DNA from: Aquihabitans sp. G128 | Lineage (GTDB): Bacteria > Actinomycetota > Acidimicrobiia > Acidimicrobiales > Iamiaceae | NCBI RefSeq assembly: GCF_019048865.1 | Contig: NZ_CP077604.1 | Coordinates: 372,001 to 436,000 of the forward strand | Direction: 5' to 3' | Length of the DNA: 64,000 nt | In this document: positions 36,740-43,936 of the stretch, piece by piece | Numbering within the stretch: the stretch's first letter is position 1 | Layout: each line of letters begins with the position of its first letter | Translations under genes and position numbers: made by a program | The notes under the pieces: generated by a model | Database searches by the model: none | What the model was told of the DNA's origin: nothing | Seen by the model: the letters and a program-made list of their open reading frames with translations, nothing else

Positions 36740-37492
36740 ATGGAGGCAGGAGTCGACACGTCCAGAACGCTGGTTGCAGCGCTTGGCGAAGCGGGGGTCG
36801 GCACGCCCGTGTGGTTCTCGTTCGACCCTCGAGCGGAGCATCGCGGCCGGACCTCGGCGCTGACGATGGTGGACAGACTCGGGCGAGAGGCCCATGTGGT
36901 CGAGGTCGGCCAGGCATCGGCGGGCGACCTTGCGGAGCTCGCCGAGTCGATTCGTCAAGCAGCGCATGACGCTGGGATCCGGGATGTTGAGCAAGCGACG
37001 GTTCGTGAGCTCGAGGCCGTAGAGGATGCGGCGGCGTCGCTGCCCGCAGGCGTGCTCCTTCGGCGGGCCGGACTGCTTCTGCTGCCGCTAGAGCCCCGAT
37101 CCGTGCTGTGTCCGAGGGGTCACAACGTGGCGTGGGTGCGAGATGGCTCCTACGGGCAGCGGATCGACGTGTCCGCAGCGGATCTCGTGTGCGATCTGCT
37201 CGATTGCGACATCGAGCCGCTCAGCGCCTGTCGTGGACCCGGCGGAGCGCTCCGCCTTGAGATCTCCGCTACAGAGGATGTCGCCAGGTTGTTGAAGCTC
37301 ATAGGAACCGGCGGCGGAGCAGTCACCGTCCGTACGGGGAACCTCGGCTACTCGGTCGGCATTGACATCGTCACGGAGCAGGTGCTCGCGGCCGCGGCAA
37401 GCGCCAAGGTCGACGCCATCGACCGCTGGGTCGGCCCGCTTCAACTTGGCCCGGGCAACCCGGGCTGCGGTGGCGGCTCGCAAGACCAGTAG
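36740..37492 (+). CDS. Hypothetical protein
   Basis: 250 residues. No recognised family. The second half has 'VLCPRGHNVAWVRDGSYGQRIDVSAADLVCDLLDCDIEPLSACRGP', a Cys-rich stretch that could bind metal. TACGGT ends 7 nt upstream of ATG 36740. Part of a row of small unknown genes after the primase-helicase. Confidence 0.6.
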   Translation: MEAGVDTSRTLVAALGEAGVGTPVWFSFDPRAEHRGRTSALTMVDRLGREAHVVEVGQASAGDLAELAESIRQAAHDAGIRDVEQATVRELEAVEDAAASLPAGVLLRRAGLLLLPLEPRSVLCPRGHNVAWVRDGSYGQRIDVSAADLVCDLLDCDIEPLSACRGPGGALRLEISATEDVARLLKLIGTGGGAVTVRTGNLGYSVGIDIVTEQVLAAAASAKVDAIDRWVGPLQLGPGNPGCGGGSQDQ

Positions 37493-37606
37493 GGGGCGCA
37501 AAGCCGAGCAACCTCTCGTGTCCGTCGCAGACCCCTTGACCAGATGAGGCGGGCTGCCGTGAGCTCGGCATGTGCAGACCTCGAGGCGTTCAGCACCGTT
37601 CGGGGC

Positions 37607-38053
37607 ATGGACGACCATCGACACATCGGACGGCTGCGGGTCGTGGAAGGGTGGATTCCCGAGATGCCCGCCGGGTACCTGCCGCTGGTGAAGTGCACGG
37701 TGCCTGCGGACCCGGAGCTCGAGCTCTTCACGGACTGGGAGCACGCCATGGGCCTCAGAGCGCCATGGCATCGGACTGGACCTGAGGCATGGCAGCTGTT
37801 CGAGGGCGAGGACGATCCCGGCACAGGTTGGCCAGTTCACGCTGCGGCAGTCGATGTAGCTGCCGTTCTCGCTGGTCGCCGCGTTGGCTACGTGTGGGAG
37901 GACACGCTTGCGCTCATGACGCCAGAAGGGTGCTGCATCGTCGACTTCCTCGTAAGCCGCTACAGCACCGGGGTCGACGTCGCCCGGGGAGCTCGAGAGG
38001 CGCTGGTCCTCTTCGGCCGGTACGAATCGCCCGGCCTGCGGATGGGAACGTGA
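37607..38053 (+). CDS. Hypothetical protein, possible paralogue of the next gene
   Basis: 148 residues. ATG 37607 is chosen because CACCGT ends 7 nt upstream. Segments 'IPEMPAGYLPLVKCTVPADP' and 'AAAVDVAAVLAGRRVGYVWEDTL' line up with 'IPDGYVPVAAGGVPGAP' and 'AAAVHARQMAGQVWHKAIA' of the next gene. No known family. Confidence 0.55.
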   Translation: MDDHRHIGRLRVVEGWIPEMPAGYLPLVKCTVPADPELELFTDWEHAMGLRAPWHRTGPEAWQLFEGEDDPGTGWPVHAAAVDVAAVLAGRRVGYVWEDTLALMTPEGCCIVDFLVSRYSTGVDVARGAREALVLFGRYESPGLRMGT

Positions 38054-38164
38054 GCGGCCGACACCACCGGCTGCGTCGTCTCCGTCGAGAACGCTGCGGA
38101 GACACGCCTGGCATCGTCGTCGACACCGAATGCGCCAGCCATCCGGGCACGCACCGTCGGTGGC

Positions 38165-38572
38165 ATGACCAAGCAGCTGAACCGGGCCGAAGCGGACGCC
38201 ATGAAGCACACGATCCAGGAGTGGCTCTCGACGATCCCCGACGGCTACGTGCCGGTGGCGGCGGGCGGTGTCCCGGGCGCACCTACGGTCGCCGTCTGCG
38301 CCAACGCTGATGGCACCAGCATGCTGACGGTCCTGGGTGCTGGTCTTCGCCGTGAGAACGGTCCCCTGAGCGCTGCCGTCACCTACGCAGCTGCAGTTCA
38401 CGCACGGCAGATGGCCGGTCAGGTATGGCACAAGGCCATCGCAACGCTTCCTCAGACGGCACGGCGAGCCTTCAACGTGCTGACCGTGCGCTTCGAAGAC
38501 GGCATGGACCCGGAGGTCGGTGCCCTGTTGGCGCGCAAGCTTCTCGGCGAGGGCGCACCCAGCGACGCCTGA
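38165..38572 (+). CDS. Hypothetical protein
   Basis: 135 residues. CACCGT ends 7 nt before the ATG, the same promoter spacing as the preceding gene. The protein has a helical C-terminal half ending 'DPEVGALLARKLLGEG'. Likely a divergent copy of the 37607 protein. Function unknown. Confidence 0.55.
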   Translation: MTKQLNRAEADAMKHTIQEWLSTIPDGYVPVAAGGVPGAPTVAVCANADGTSMLTVLGAGLRRENGPLSAAVTYAAAVHARQMAGQVWHKAIATLPQTARRAFNVLTVRFEDGMDPEVGALLARKLLGEGAPSDA

Positions 38573-38735
38573 GGACGATCTCCTCGCGCAGGTCGCGCCA
38601 GCCGTCTCCCGAGTTTGCAGATGCCGGTGACGGGGTGGGGGCGGGGGTGCGAGTTTCGAACATGGCCGATCTTGCCCAGGGCCACTGACAGCCTCGTTCG
38701 GCCTGCGCTGGCCGCGGCCAAGCTTCGAGGGGCTC

Positions 38736-38939
38736 TCAGCTCCCCTGGGGTCCCTCAGGCCGGGCAGCACCGGTTGCCGGCACGTAGATCATGGCACCGT
38801 TCTCCATGAAGACCGCAGAGCGTCCCTGCTCGATTAGCAGCTGGGCGATCGGTGTCGAGGTCGCTGCTTCTGAGATCGCAGCGTCGAGCGCCCTGTCGGT
38901 CTGGGACTCGCCGTTCGTGGTCTTGCGGTTCGGTCTCAT
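38736..38939 (-). CDS. Small hypothetical protein
   Basis: 67 residues. A good GAGGAG ribosome binding site lies 4 nt before the ATG, unlike most island genes here. Contains 'IAQLLIEQGRSAVFMENGAMIYVP', an alpha-beta pattern, with a basic N-terminus. No recognised family. Confidence 0.55.
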   Translation of the reverse strand: MRPNRKTTNGESQTDRALDAAISEAATSTPIAQLLIEQGRSAVFMENGAMIYVPATGAARPEGPQGS

Positions 38940-39202
38940 GTTGCTCCTCGTACCAGTGTGCCTCGCCGGCCCTCTACGTAACGTTGCACCGGTGCCGGCC
39001 GGTGACGCCGACGGCGCTCAACCCGCCCCGCCGCATGCGTACGTAGAGCCAGGTACGCACCGATGCGGCGCTGAGGTCAATGGCGGCAGCGGCGATGGCG
39101 GGAGCAGCGGCCGGGTCGGCCCACCACCCGGCCAGCGTCGAGGTGAGGATGAGCCCGGCGCCGTCTGTGGGTCCGATGGTCTCCGCAAACTGGTCTGGTT
39201 CA

Positions 39203-40081
39203 TCAGCGGAGGTCGGTGAGCTTGGCGGGGTTGCGGACCCAGCGGATCTCTGCCGCGCCCCTGTCGGGGCCTGGTTCGATGAAGACGGCGCCGATGATCT
39301 CGCCGGTGGCGGCGGTGACGAGGGCGGCAGGGCCGCCGTTGAGGGCAACGGGTTCCACGCGCCCGCCGTCAGCGAGGCGGCCCATGACGAAGGCGAGGAA
39401 GCGGGCGGCGCGGCCGGCGCCGCGGATGGGGTGGCGGGCAGCGGTCTTGATCTCACCGCCGCCGTCCACGGTGAGCACGGCGTCGTCGGTGAGGAGGGCG
39501 AGGAAAGCGTCCATGTCGCCGCCTTCGCAGGCGTCGAGGAACCGGTGGAGGACCTCGTCGCGCTGGGCGGGGTCGGCGGCGGCTCGAGGCCGCTCGGCGT
39601 CGATGCGCTGGCGGGCTCGGCGGAGGAGCTGGCGACAGGAGGCGTCGGTGCGGCCGAGCATCTCGGCGATGTCGGCGTGGGGGTACGAGAAGACGTCGTG
39701 GAGGAGCAGGACGGCGCGCTCGTCGGGGGTGAGGGTCTCGAGCACGACGAGGAACGCCATGGAGAGGGTGTCGGCGAGCTCGGCTGAGGCGGCGGCGTCG
39801 GGAGCAGGGTCCGCGGCGATCGGCTCGGGCAGCCACGGGCCCACGTAGGACTCGCGGCGGACCCGGGCCGATCGCTGGTGGTCGATCGCCAGTCGGGTGG
39901 TGATGGTGGTGAGGTACGCCGCCGGGGACTCGATGTCGCTGACCTGGGCGCGGTGCGCTCGCAGCAACGCGTCCTGCACGATGTCCTCGGCATCGCTGCG
40001 AGACCCGGTCATGCGGTAGGCGAGGCCGATGAGGCGGGGTCGTTCCTGCTGGGCGATGCGGTCGAGCTCGGCGGCATCCAC
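39203..40081 (-). CDS. ECF41-type RNA polymerase sigma factor (SigJ-like) with SnoaL-like C-terminal domain
   Basis: 292 residues. Sigma region 2 ('LIGLAYRMTGSRSDAEDIVQDALLRAHR') and region 4 ('LTPDERAVLLLHDVFSYPHADIAEMLGRTDASCRQLLRRAR') are followed by a SnoaL/NTF2-like domain with the two ECF41 marks 'DGGGEIKTA' and 'NPAKL'. In ECF41 factors this domain modulates activity in place of an anti-sigma factor. It sits 10 bp behind the CMD gene, the usual ECF41 partner, in one operon. Matching promoters on both strands are at 40590 and 40693. Confidence 0.92.
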   Translation of the reverse strand: MDAAELDRIAQQERPRLIGLAYRMTGSRSDAEDIVQDALLRAHRAQVSDIESPAAYLTTITTRLAIDHQRSARVRRESYVGPWLPEPIAADPAPDAAASAELADTLSMAFLVVLETLTPDERAVLLLHDVFSYPHADIAEMLGRTDASCRQLLRRARQRIDAERPRAAADPAQRDEVLHRFLDACEGGDMDAFLALLTDDAVLTVDGGGEIKTAARHPIRGAGRAARFLAFVMGRLADGGRVEPVALNGGPAALVTAATGEIIGAVFIEPGPDRGAAEIRWVRNPAKLTDLR

Positions 40082-40091
40082 GACGGGGCCG

Positions 40092-40547
40092 TCAGCCGGC
40101 GTGCGCGAGGGCGCTGGGCGGGGTGACCTGGAAGGTCACGCCGAAGCGGTTCCACATGTTGATGAGCCCGATGCCCGCAACGAGGTAGGTGAGCTCGCGG
40201 TCGTCGAAGTGGGCACGTGCGGCGTCGAACACGTCGTCGGGTACGCCGTGCTCGCCGAAGCGGGTAGCGGCGTCGGTGAGCCCGAGGGCGGCGCGCTCCT
40301 TGTCGGTGAACATCGGGTGCTCCCACCAAGCGTTGAGGCCGAACAGGCGGGCGGTGCTCTCGCCGGCCTCGAGGGCGTCGTTCGAGTGGATGTCGACGCA
40401 GTGGCCGCAGCCGTTGATCATCGACGCCCGGAGCTTCACGAGCTCGAAGAGCACCGGGTCGATGTGCTCGGAGATGTGCTTGGTGAGGGCGAACATCGGC
40501 TTCTGCAGCTCGGGGGCTGTCTTGTGGGGGTTCATGCGCTCGAACAT
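40092..40547 (-). CDS. Carboxymuconolactone decarboxylase / AhpD-family protein
   Basis: 151 residues. The redox motif is 'NGCGHCVDIHSNDA' (CxxC plus His), with 'LFELVKLRASMI' before it, the AhpD/CMD pattern of thiol peroxidase-like enzymes. The start at 40547 is set by GGAAGGAA 5-6 nt upstream. It is the first gene of the ECF41 operon and one of the classic COE-type targets of this sigma family. An ECF41-like promoter lies about 43 nt upstream of the start. Confidence 0.9.
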   Translation of the reverse strand: MFERMNPHKTAPELQKPMFALTKHISEHIDPVLFELVKLRASMINGCGHCVDIHSNDALEAGESTARLFGLNAWWEHPMFTDKERAALGLTDAATRFGEHGVPDDVFDAARAHFDDRELTYLVAGIGLINMWNRFGVTFQVTPPSALAHAG

Positions 40548-40589
40548 CGGGGTTCCTTCCGTGGGGGCATCTCGCTGATGCACCCACTT

Positions 40590-40616
40590 GACGGAACAGC
40601 CCGACGGTACGTGACG
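40590..40616 (-). promoter_or_regulatory. ECF41-type promoter for the CMD-sigma operon
   Basis: On the minus strand, CGTCACG and CGTC are separated by exactly 16 nt, against the published ECF41 consensus TGTCACA-N16-CGTC. It faces the CMD gene, giving a leader of about 40 nt. The same two elements with the same spacing occur on the opposite strand before the divergent gene. Confidence 0.7.
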
Positions 40617-40692
40617 GCCCCGTCGGAACGACCGGTCTGCGGTGCCGGCGACGGCCGGCGGAGCAGCCCCGTGAGTGGAGACCGGCGTCGTC

Positions 40693-40719
40693 CGTCACGA
40701 ACGACCGGGCCGTCCCGTC
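40693..40719 (+). promoter_or_regulatory. ECF41-type promoter for the NAD(P)-binding gene
   Basis: CGTCACG-N16-CGTC, identical in both boxes and spacing to the minus-strand copy at 40590-40616. The -10 CGTC ends 42 nt before ATG 40762. This makes the divergent pair a compact ECF41 regulon. Confidence 0.7.
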
Positions 40720-40761
40720 AGGAGTGGTTGCAAGCGAACACCACCCGAACGGAGCACCGCC

Positions 40762-41529
40762 ATGACCCCCACCGAACCCGCCACGAAGACCGTCACCATC
40801 ATCGGCTCGACCGGTCTCATCGGATCCCAGCTCGTCCGGAACCTGACCGCCGCCGGGCACCGCATCGTCGAGGTCTCCCAGGAAACGCGGGCCGACGTGT
40901 TGACCGGCGAAGGGCTCGACGAGGCGCTCGCGGGGTCCGATGTCGTGATCGACGTCGTCAACTCCGCCACCCCCGACGACTCGGCCCAGGCGTTCTTCGA
41001 GCAGACCTCGGCCAACCTGTCCGGCGCGGCCGCCGCTGCCGGTGTCGGTCACTACGTCGTGCTGTCGATCGTTGGCGCCGACCTCGTCGCCCCGGTCGCC
41101 GGGTACATGCGGGGCAAGCTCGCCCAGGAAGCCGCCGCCGCTGCATCCGGCCTGCCGTGGACCATCGTGCGCTCCACCCAGTTTCACGAGCTCGCCGAGG
41201 GCATCACCGACTCGCTCATCGCCGAAGGCGAAGCCCGCGTCCCCGTGGCCTCGGTCCAGACCATCGCGTCCGCCGAGCTCGTCGAGATCCTCGCTGGCAT
41301 CGCGACCGGCACCCCGCTCAACGAGATCCGCGAGGTCGGCGGCCCCCAGCGGATGTCCTTCGCCGACCTGGTCCGGACCGTCCTGTCTCACCAGGACCGC
41401 GACCTCGACATCGTCGAGGACCCGACCGTCGGCTACTTCGGCCTCCCCATCGAGCAGACCACCCTCGTGCCCGGCGAGCACGCCCAGCGCGGGACCACCA
41501 CCCTGACCCATTGGCTCGCCAACCGCTGA
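40762..41529 (+). CDS. NAD(P)-binding epimerase/NmrA-like SDR protein
   Basis: 255 residues. An N-terminal Rossmann motif 'VTIIGSTGLIGSQLV', then 'VVLSIVGADL' and 'LPWTIVRSTQFHE', typical of atypical SDRs of the NmrA/epimerase group. Start ATG 40762 with GGAG 7 nt upstream. Epimerases are one of the three COE target classes of ECF41 factors, and it is driven by an ECF41-like promoter. The substrate is unknown. Confidence 0.88.
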   Translation: MTPTEPATKTVTIIGSTGLIGSQLVRNLTAAGHRIVEVSQETRADVLTGEGLDEALAGSDVVIDVVNSATPDDSAQAFFEQTSANLSGAAAAAGVGHYVVLSIVGADLVAPVAGYMRGKLAQEAAAAASGLPWTIVRSTQFHELAEGITDSLIAEGEARVPVASVQTIASAELVEILAGIATGTPLNEIREVGGPQRMSFADLVRTVLSHQDRDLDIVEDPTVGYFGLPIEQTTLVPGEHAQRGTTTLTHWLANR

Positions 41530-41558
41530 GTTCAACCGCACCGACGAAGGAGGGAAGC

Positions 41559-41801
41559 ATGGAGATCAACCTGCCGCCAGAACTGGGCCACATCAGCACC
41601 GCACATCTCCACCTCGACATCGCCAGGCTCTGCGAACTGGTCGCCTTGGGCTACGAAGTCGATGGCGAGGCGGTGCTGAGCGAGGGGCTCTGGGTCGTCT
41701 ACGGTCGATCGACCTACGACGGCGAGGTCATCCTGGCCGAGTACACCCACGCTGGCGAAGCCGCAGCCGTCCTCGAGCACGTCCCCACGGTGCTGCGATG
41801 A
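41559..41801 (+). CDS. Small hypothetical protein
   Basis: 80 residues with an AAGGAGGGA site 5 nt before the ATG. Acidic, mixed alpha/beta ('LHLDIARLCELVALGYEVDGEAVL'). Its stop overlaps the start of the truncated flavoprotein by 4 nt. It was probably part of the ECF41-driven operon. No family is recognised. Confidence 0.6.
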   Translation: MEINLPPELGHISTAHLHLDIARLCELVALGYEVDGEAVLSEGLWVVYGRSTYDGEVILAEYTHAGEAAAVLEHVPTVLR

Positions 41802-42052
41802 CCAGCCGGGGCCGCACCCTTGCATCGACCGTGCTCGTCATCGGGGCCGGCGGATCGGGATTGCGCACTGCGATCGAGGTCGCCGAGCGCGGCGTCGACG
41901 TGCTCGTCTTGGGCAAGCGCCCCCGCGAAGACGCGCACACGAGCCTCGCCGCGGGCGGGATCAACGCTGCGCTGGGGACCATGGACCCCGACGACTCCTG
42001 GCAGCAGCACGCTGCCGACACCATCAAGGAGGGGTGCCTCCTGTCGGACCGC
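41798..42052 (+). pseudogene. Truncated FAD-binding (fumarate reductase/L-aspartate oxidase-type) flavoprotein fragment
   Basis: The first ~84 codons encode an FAD-binding N-terminus: 'VLVIGAGGSGLRTAIEVAERGVDVLVLGK', 'HTSLAAGGINAALG' and 'WQQHAADTIKEGCLLSD'. This matches the SdhA/NadB family (about 500-600 residues). Right after that the frame runs into unrelated Pro/Ala-rich codons to a stop at 42400, overlapping the YCII gene on the other strand. About 85% of the protein is missing, so it is a remnant cut by a rearrangement. Confidence 0.75.
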
Positions 42053-42114
42053 CCTCGAGTGCCTGCGGCGCCGTGCACCTGCCGGGGATCAGCGGCGAAG
42101 CCCGGTGCGCCTGT

Positions 42115-42441
42115 TCAATCGCCGAGGGGCCAGACCTCGACGACGCCCTGGGCGACGGCGCAGGGCGTGTGCGCGACCAGTTCGACCGCGTCTTCGAAGG
42201 TGGGTGCTTCGATGATGGCAAAGCCTGCGATGGGAAGATCCGACACCATGTACGCGCCCTCGGTCAGCGTGATTCCTGCGGCGTCGTGGTTGCGAACCTG
42301 GACCGGCGTCCGGGCGATGGCGATCGTGGCCCCTGCCGCTCGGAGGCGGTCGTCGTGCGCATGGGCAGCGTCTCGAACCGCCTGGTCGGTGCGGTCGTAG
42401 CCGGCTTGGTCGCCGTACCCGGTGGTCAGGAACTTCGCCAT
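42115..42441 (-). CDS. YCII-related domain protein
   Basis: 108 residues from ATG 42441 (ATG 42474 also possible). YCII pattern: 'KFLTTGYGDQAGYDRT', 'LRAAGATIAIARTPVQVR', 'GAYMVSDLPIAGFAIIEAPTFEDAVELVAHTP' and the terminal 'VEVWPL'. These small ferredoxin-fold proteins are often encoded beside ECF sigma factors or HxlR regulators. It is divergent from the HxlR gene and shares its operator region. Confidence 0.85.
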   Translation of the reverse strand: MAKFLTTGYGDQAGYDRTDQAVRDAAHAHDDRLRAAGATIAIARTPVQVRNHDAAGITLTEGAYMVSDLPIAGFAIIEAPTFEDAVELVAHTPCAVAQGVVEVWPLGD

Positions 42442-42472
42442 GGTCGTCGTCTCCGTCGTGGCTGTCGCGGTC

Positions 42473-42534
42473 ATCTGCTTGCGATCTGCAAGCGGAGTCA
42501 CCGTAGCTACACTGGTTGCGTGTCGCAAGCAGAT
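42473..42534. promoter_or_regulatory. Divergent promoter/operator of the HxlR-YCII pair
   Basis: An 11-bp perfect inverted repeat, ATCTGCTTGCG (42473-42483) and CGCAAGCAGAT (42524-42534), encloses the intergenic region. A second local palindrome GCTTGC-gatct-GCAAGC lies at 42477-42493. A TACACT -10 (42508-42513) ends 6 nt before the HxlR GTG. The layout fits autorepression by HxlR and control of the YCII gene. Confidence 0.65.
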
Positions 42535-43056
42535 GGCCCCCGCCGGCTCGTCGTCCAGACGGTCCGGTCTGGTTGTCCCATCAACATCACCTCGGAGCTC
42601 CTTGGCGACCACTGGAGCCTCGTGGTGCTGCGCGACGTGATGTTCGGTGGGCGCACGCGCTTCCGGGAGCTTCACCGACACTCCTTGGAGGGCATTGCCA
42701 CCAACGTGCTCGCGTCGCGACTCAAGAAGCTCACCGATGCGGGTCTGCTCGACCGCCGGCCTCATCCCGAGCATCGGCAGGGCGTGAACTACTTCCTGAC
42801 CGAAGCGGCGATCCAGCTCGTTCCGCTCATGGTCGAGCTGGGCTCGTGGGGGTCCCGCTGGCTTCCCGCTGCACCCGAGCTCGCCCGCCGAGCCAGGTAT
42901 CTCGCTGACGGCGGCGATCAACTCCAAGCGCAGCTGATGGACGAACTGCGAGCGATCCACCTCGGCCACGAGGCCCACCCCACCGGCAGTGGCATCCTCG
43001 ACACGCTCGACGCCCTCGGCGGCACCACCGAGAGCGGACCGCCAGGCACCGTGTGA
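42520..43056 (+). CDS. HxlR-family winged-helix transcriptional regulator
   Basis: 178 residues from GTG 42520. The HxlR domain: 'CPINITSELLGDHWSLVVLRDVMFGGRTRFRELHR' and 'IATNVLASRLKKLTDAGLLDRR', with the wing 'NYFLTEAAIQLVPLM'. The N-terminal Cys of 'SGCPI' is the redox-active position used by related regulators. A TACACT -10 six bases upstream suggests a leaderless mRNA. It probably controls the divergent YCII gene. Confidence 0.9.
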   Translation: MSQADGPRRLVVQTVRSGCPINITSELLGDHWSLVVLRDVMFGGRTRFRELHRHSLEGIATNVLASRLKKLTDAGLLDRRPHPEHRQGVNYFLTEAAIQLVPLMVELGSWGSRWLPAAPELARRARYLADGGDQLQAQLMDELRAIHLGHEAHPTGSGILDTLDALGGTTESGPPGTV

Positions 43057-43155
43057 ACGCCCGAACCAGCTACCCCTGAGGCTCTCGCCTTCCCGGGGTG
43101 AGGGCCCGGACCGACGACAGGGCCAGGTCGATCTGCTCGGACAGGACTGGCCGGG

Positions 43156-43681
43156 GTGGTGCAAGACGACCCTGACTGGGCCGATCTGGAGTGCACCCGT
43201 CGCCACGTTGCGCTCATGTGGGCCGAGCTGAACGAGTCGGTCACCGCCGAGGTTGGTTCCGCCCTCGCTCGTCGCTTGCCCGGCTGGGACGGGAACTGGG
43301 AGCCTCAGATCGTCGTAGGCGAGTCAGACGACTTCGACGACGAGTTACCCTCAGCCGGATCAGCCCTACGGCTGGCTACCCCTGGCCAAGGCACACCGGC
43401 GAGAAGCCAAGTGGGACTTCCCGCCGACGGAGGAGTCCGGGACCTGGATCGGGTGGTGGGAGCCCGAGCGCTCGTCCGGCTCCGTCGTGACCGGGCTGCT
43501 CTCAGCATTCATCGTCGTCTCCAACGGCAACCTTGAGTTCGCTCACACGGTCAAGCGGCGTAGGCGCACGGGCATCGCCAGCAGGCTCGTCGAGCACGCC
43601 GCCGCCCATCACGACCTCAAGTTCGCAAGGGGACCCCGGACCCACGACGGCGACGCCTTCGCCCGGGCGCGCGGATTCTGA
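43156..43681 (+). pseudogene. Frameshifted hypothetical gene
   Basis: The first frame reads well to 'VVGESDDFDDE' (about 43345) and then loses sense. The second frame picks up at once with 'YPQPDQPYGWLPLAKAHRR', 'WDFPPTEESGTWIGWWEPERS' and 'VKRRRRTGIASRLVEHAAAHH', ending at 43681. Joined, they make one protein of about 175 residues whose end resembles the acyl-CoA-binding 'RRRGIGS' part of a GNAT fold. A single base change near 43345 explains it. The start codon is uncertain. Confidence 0.6.
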
Positions 43682-43936
43682 CTGGGCCGAGCCAGGTCAG
43701 CTGCCGGCGGCGCCGGACTGAACATGTGAGACCGGTGCAAGATCGGCCGGAGACTGACGCAATCTCGGTCTCACGGGATGCAAGAAACCCGGGTGAGACT
43801 CGTACAACGTCAGAGACGTGGTCGGATCAGCGACGAAGTCAGAAGGGCTCGACGTAGGCGGAGCGCAGGTTGTGACCGGCGGTGGTCAGGCCCCTAGCGC
43901 TGCGGCCCAGAGGCCGCCATCGGTTCGCGCAGCCCG
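43682..43936. repeat. Intergenic region with repeated GAGAC-type motifs beside the integrase
   Basis: Three related 13-mers follow each other in the same direction: GAGACCGGTGCAA (43728), GAGACTGACGCAA (43750) and GAGACTCGTACAA (43795). The first, with its preceding T, is identical to a site at 34128. They lie just downstream of the integrase stop. They could be arm-type integrase sites or operators; no gene is seen. Confidence 0.45.
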
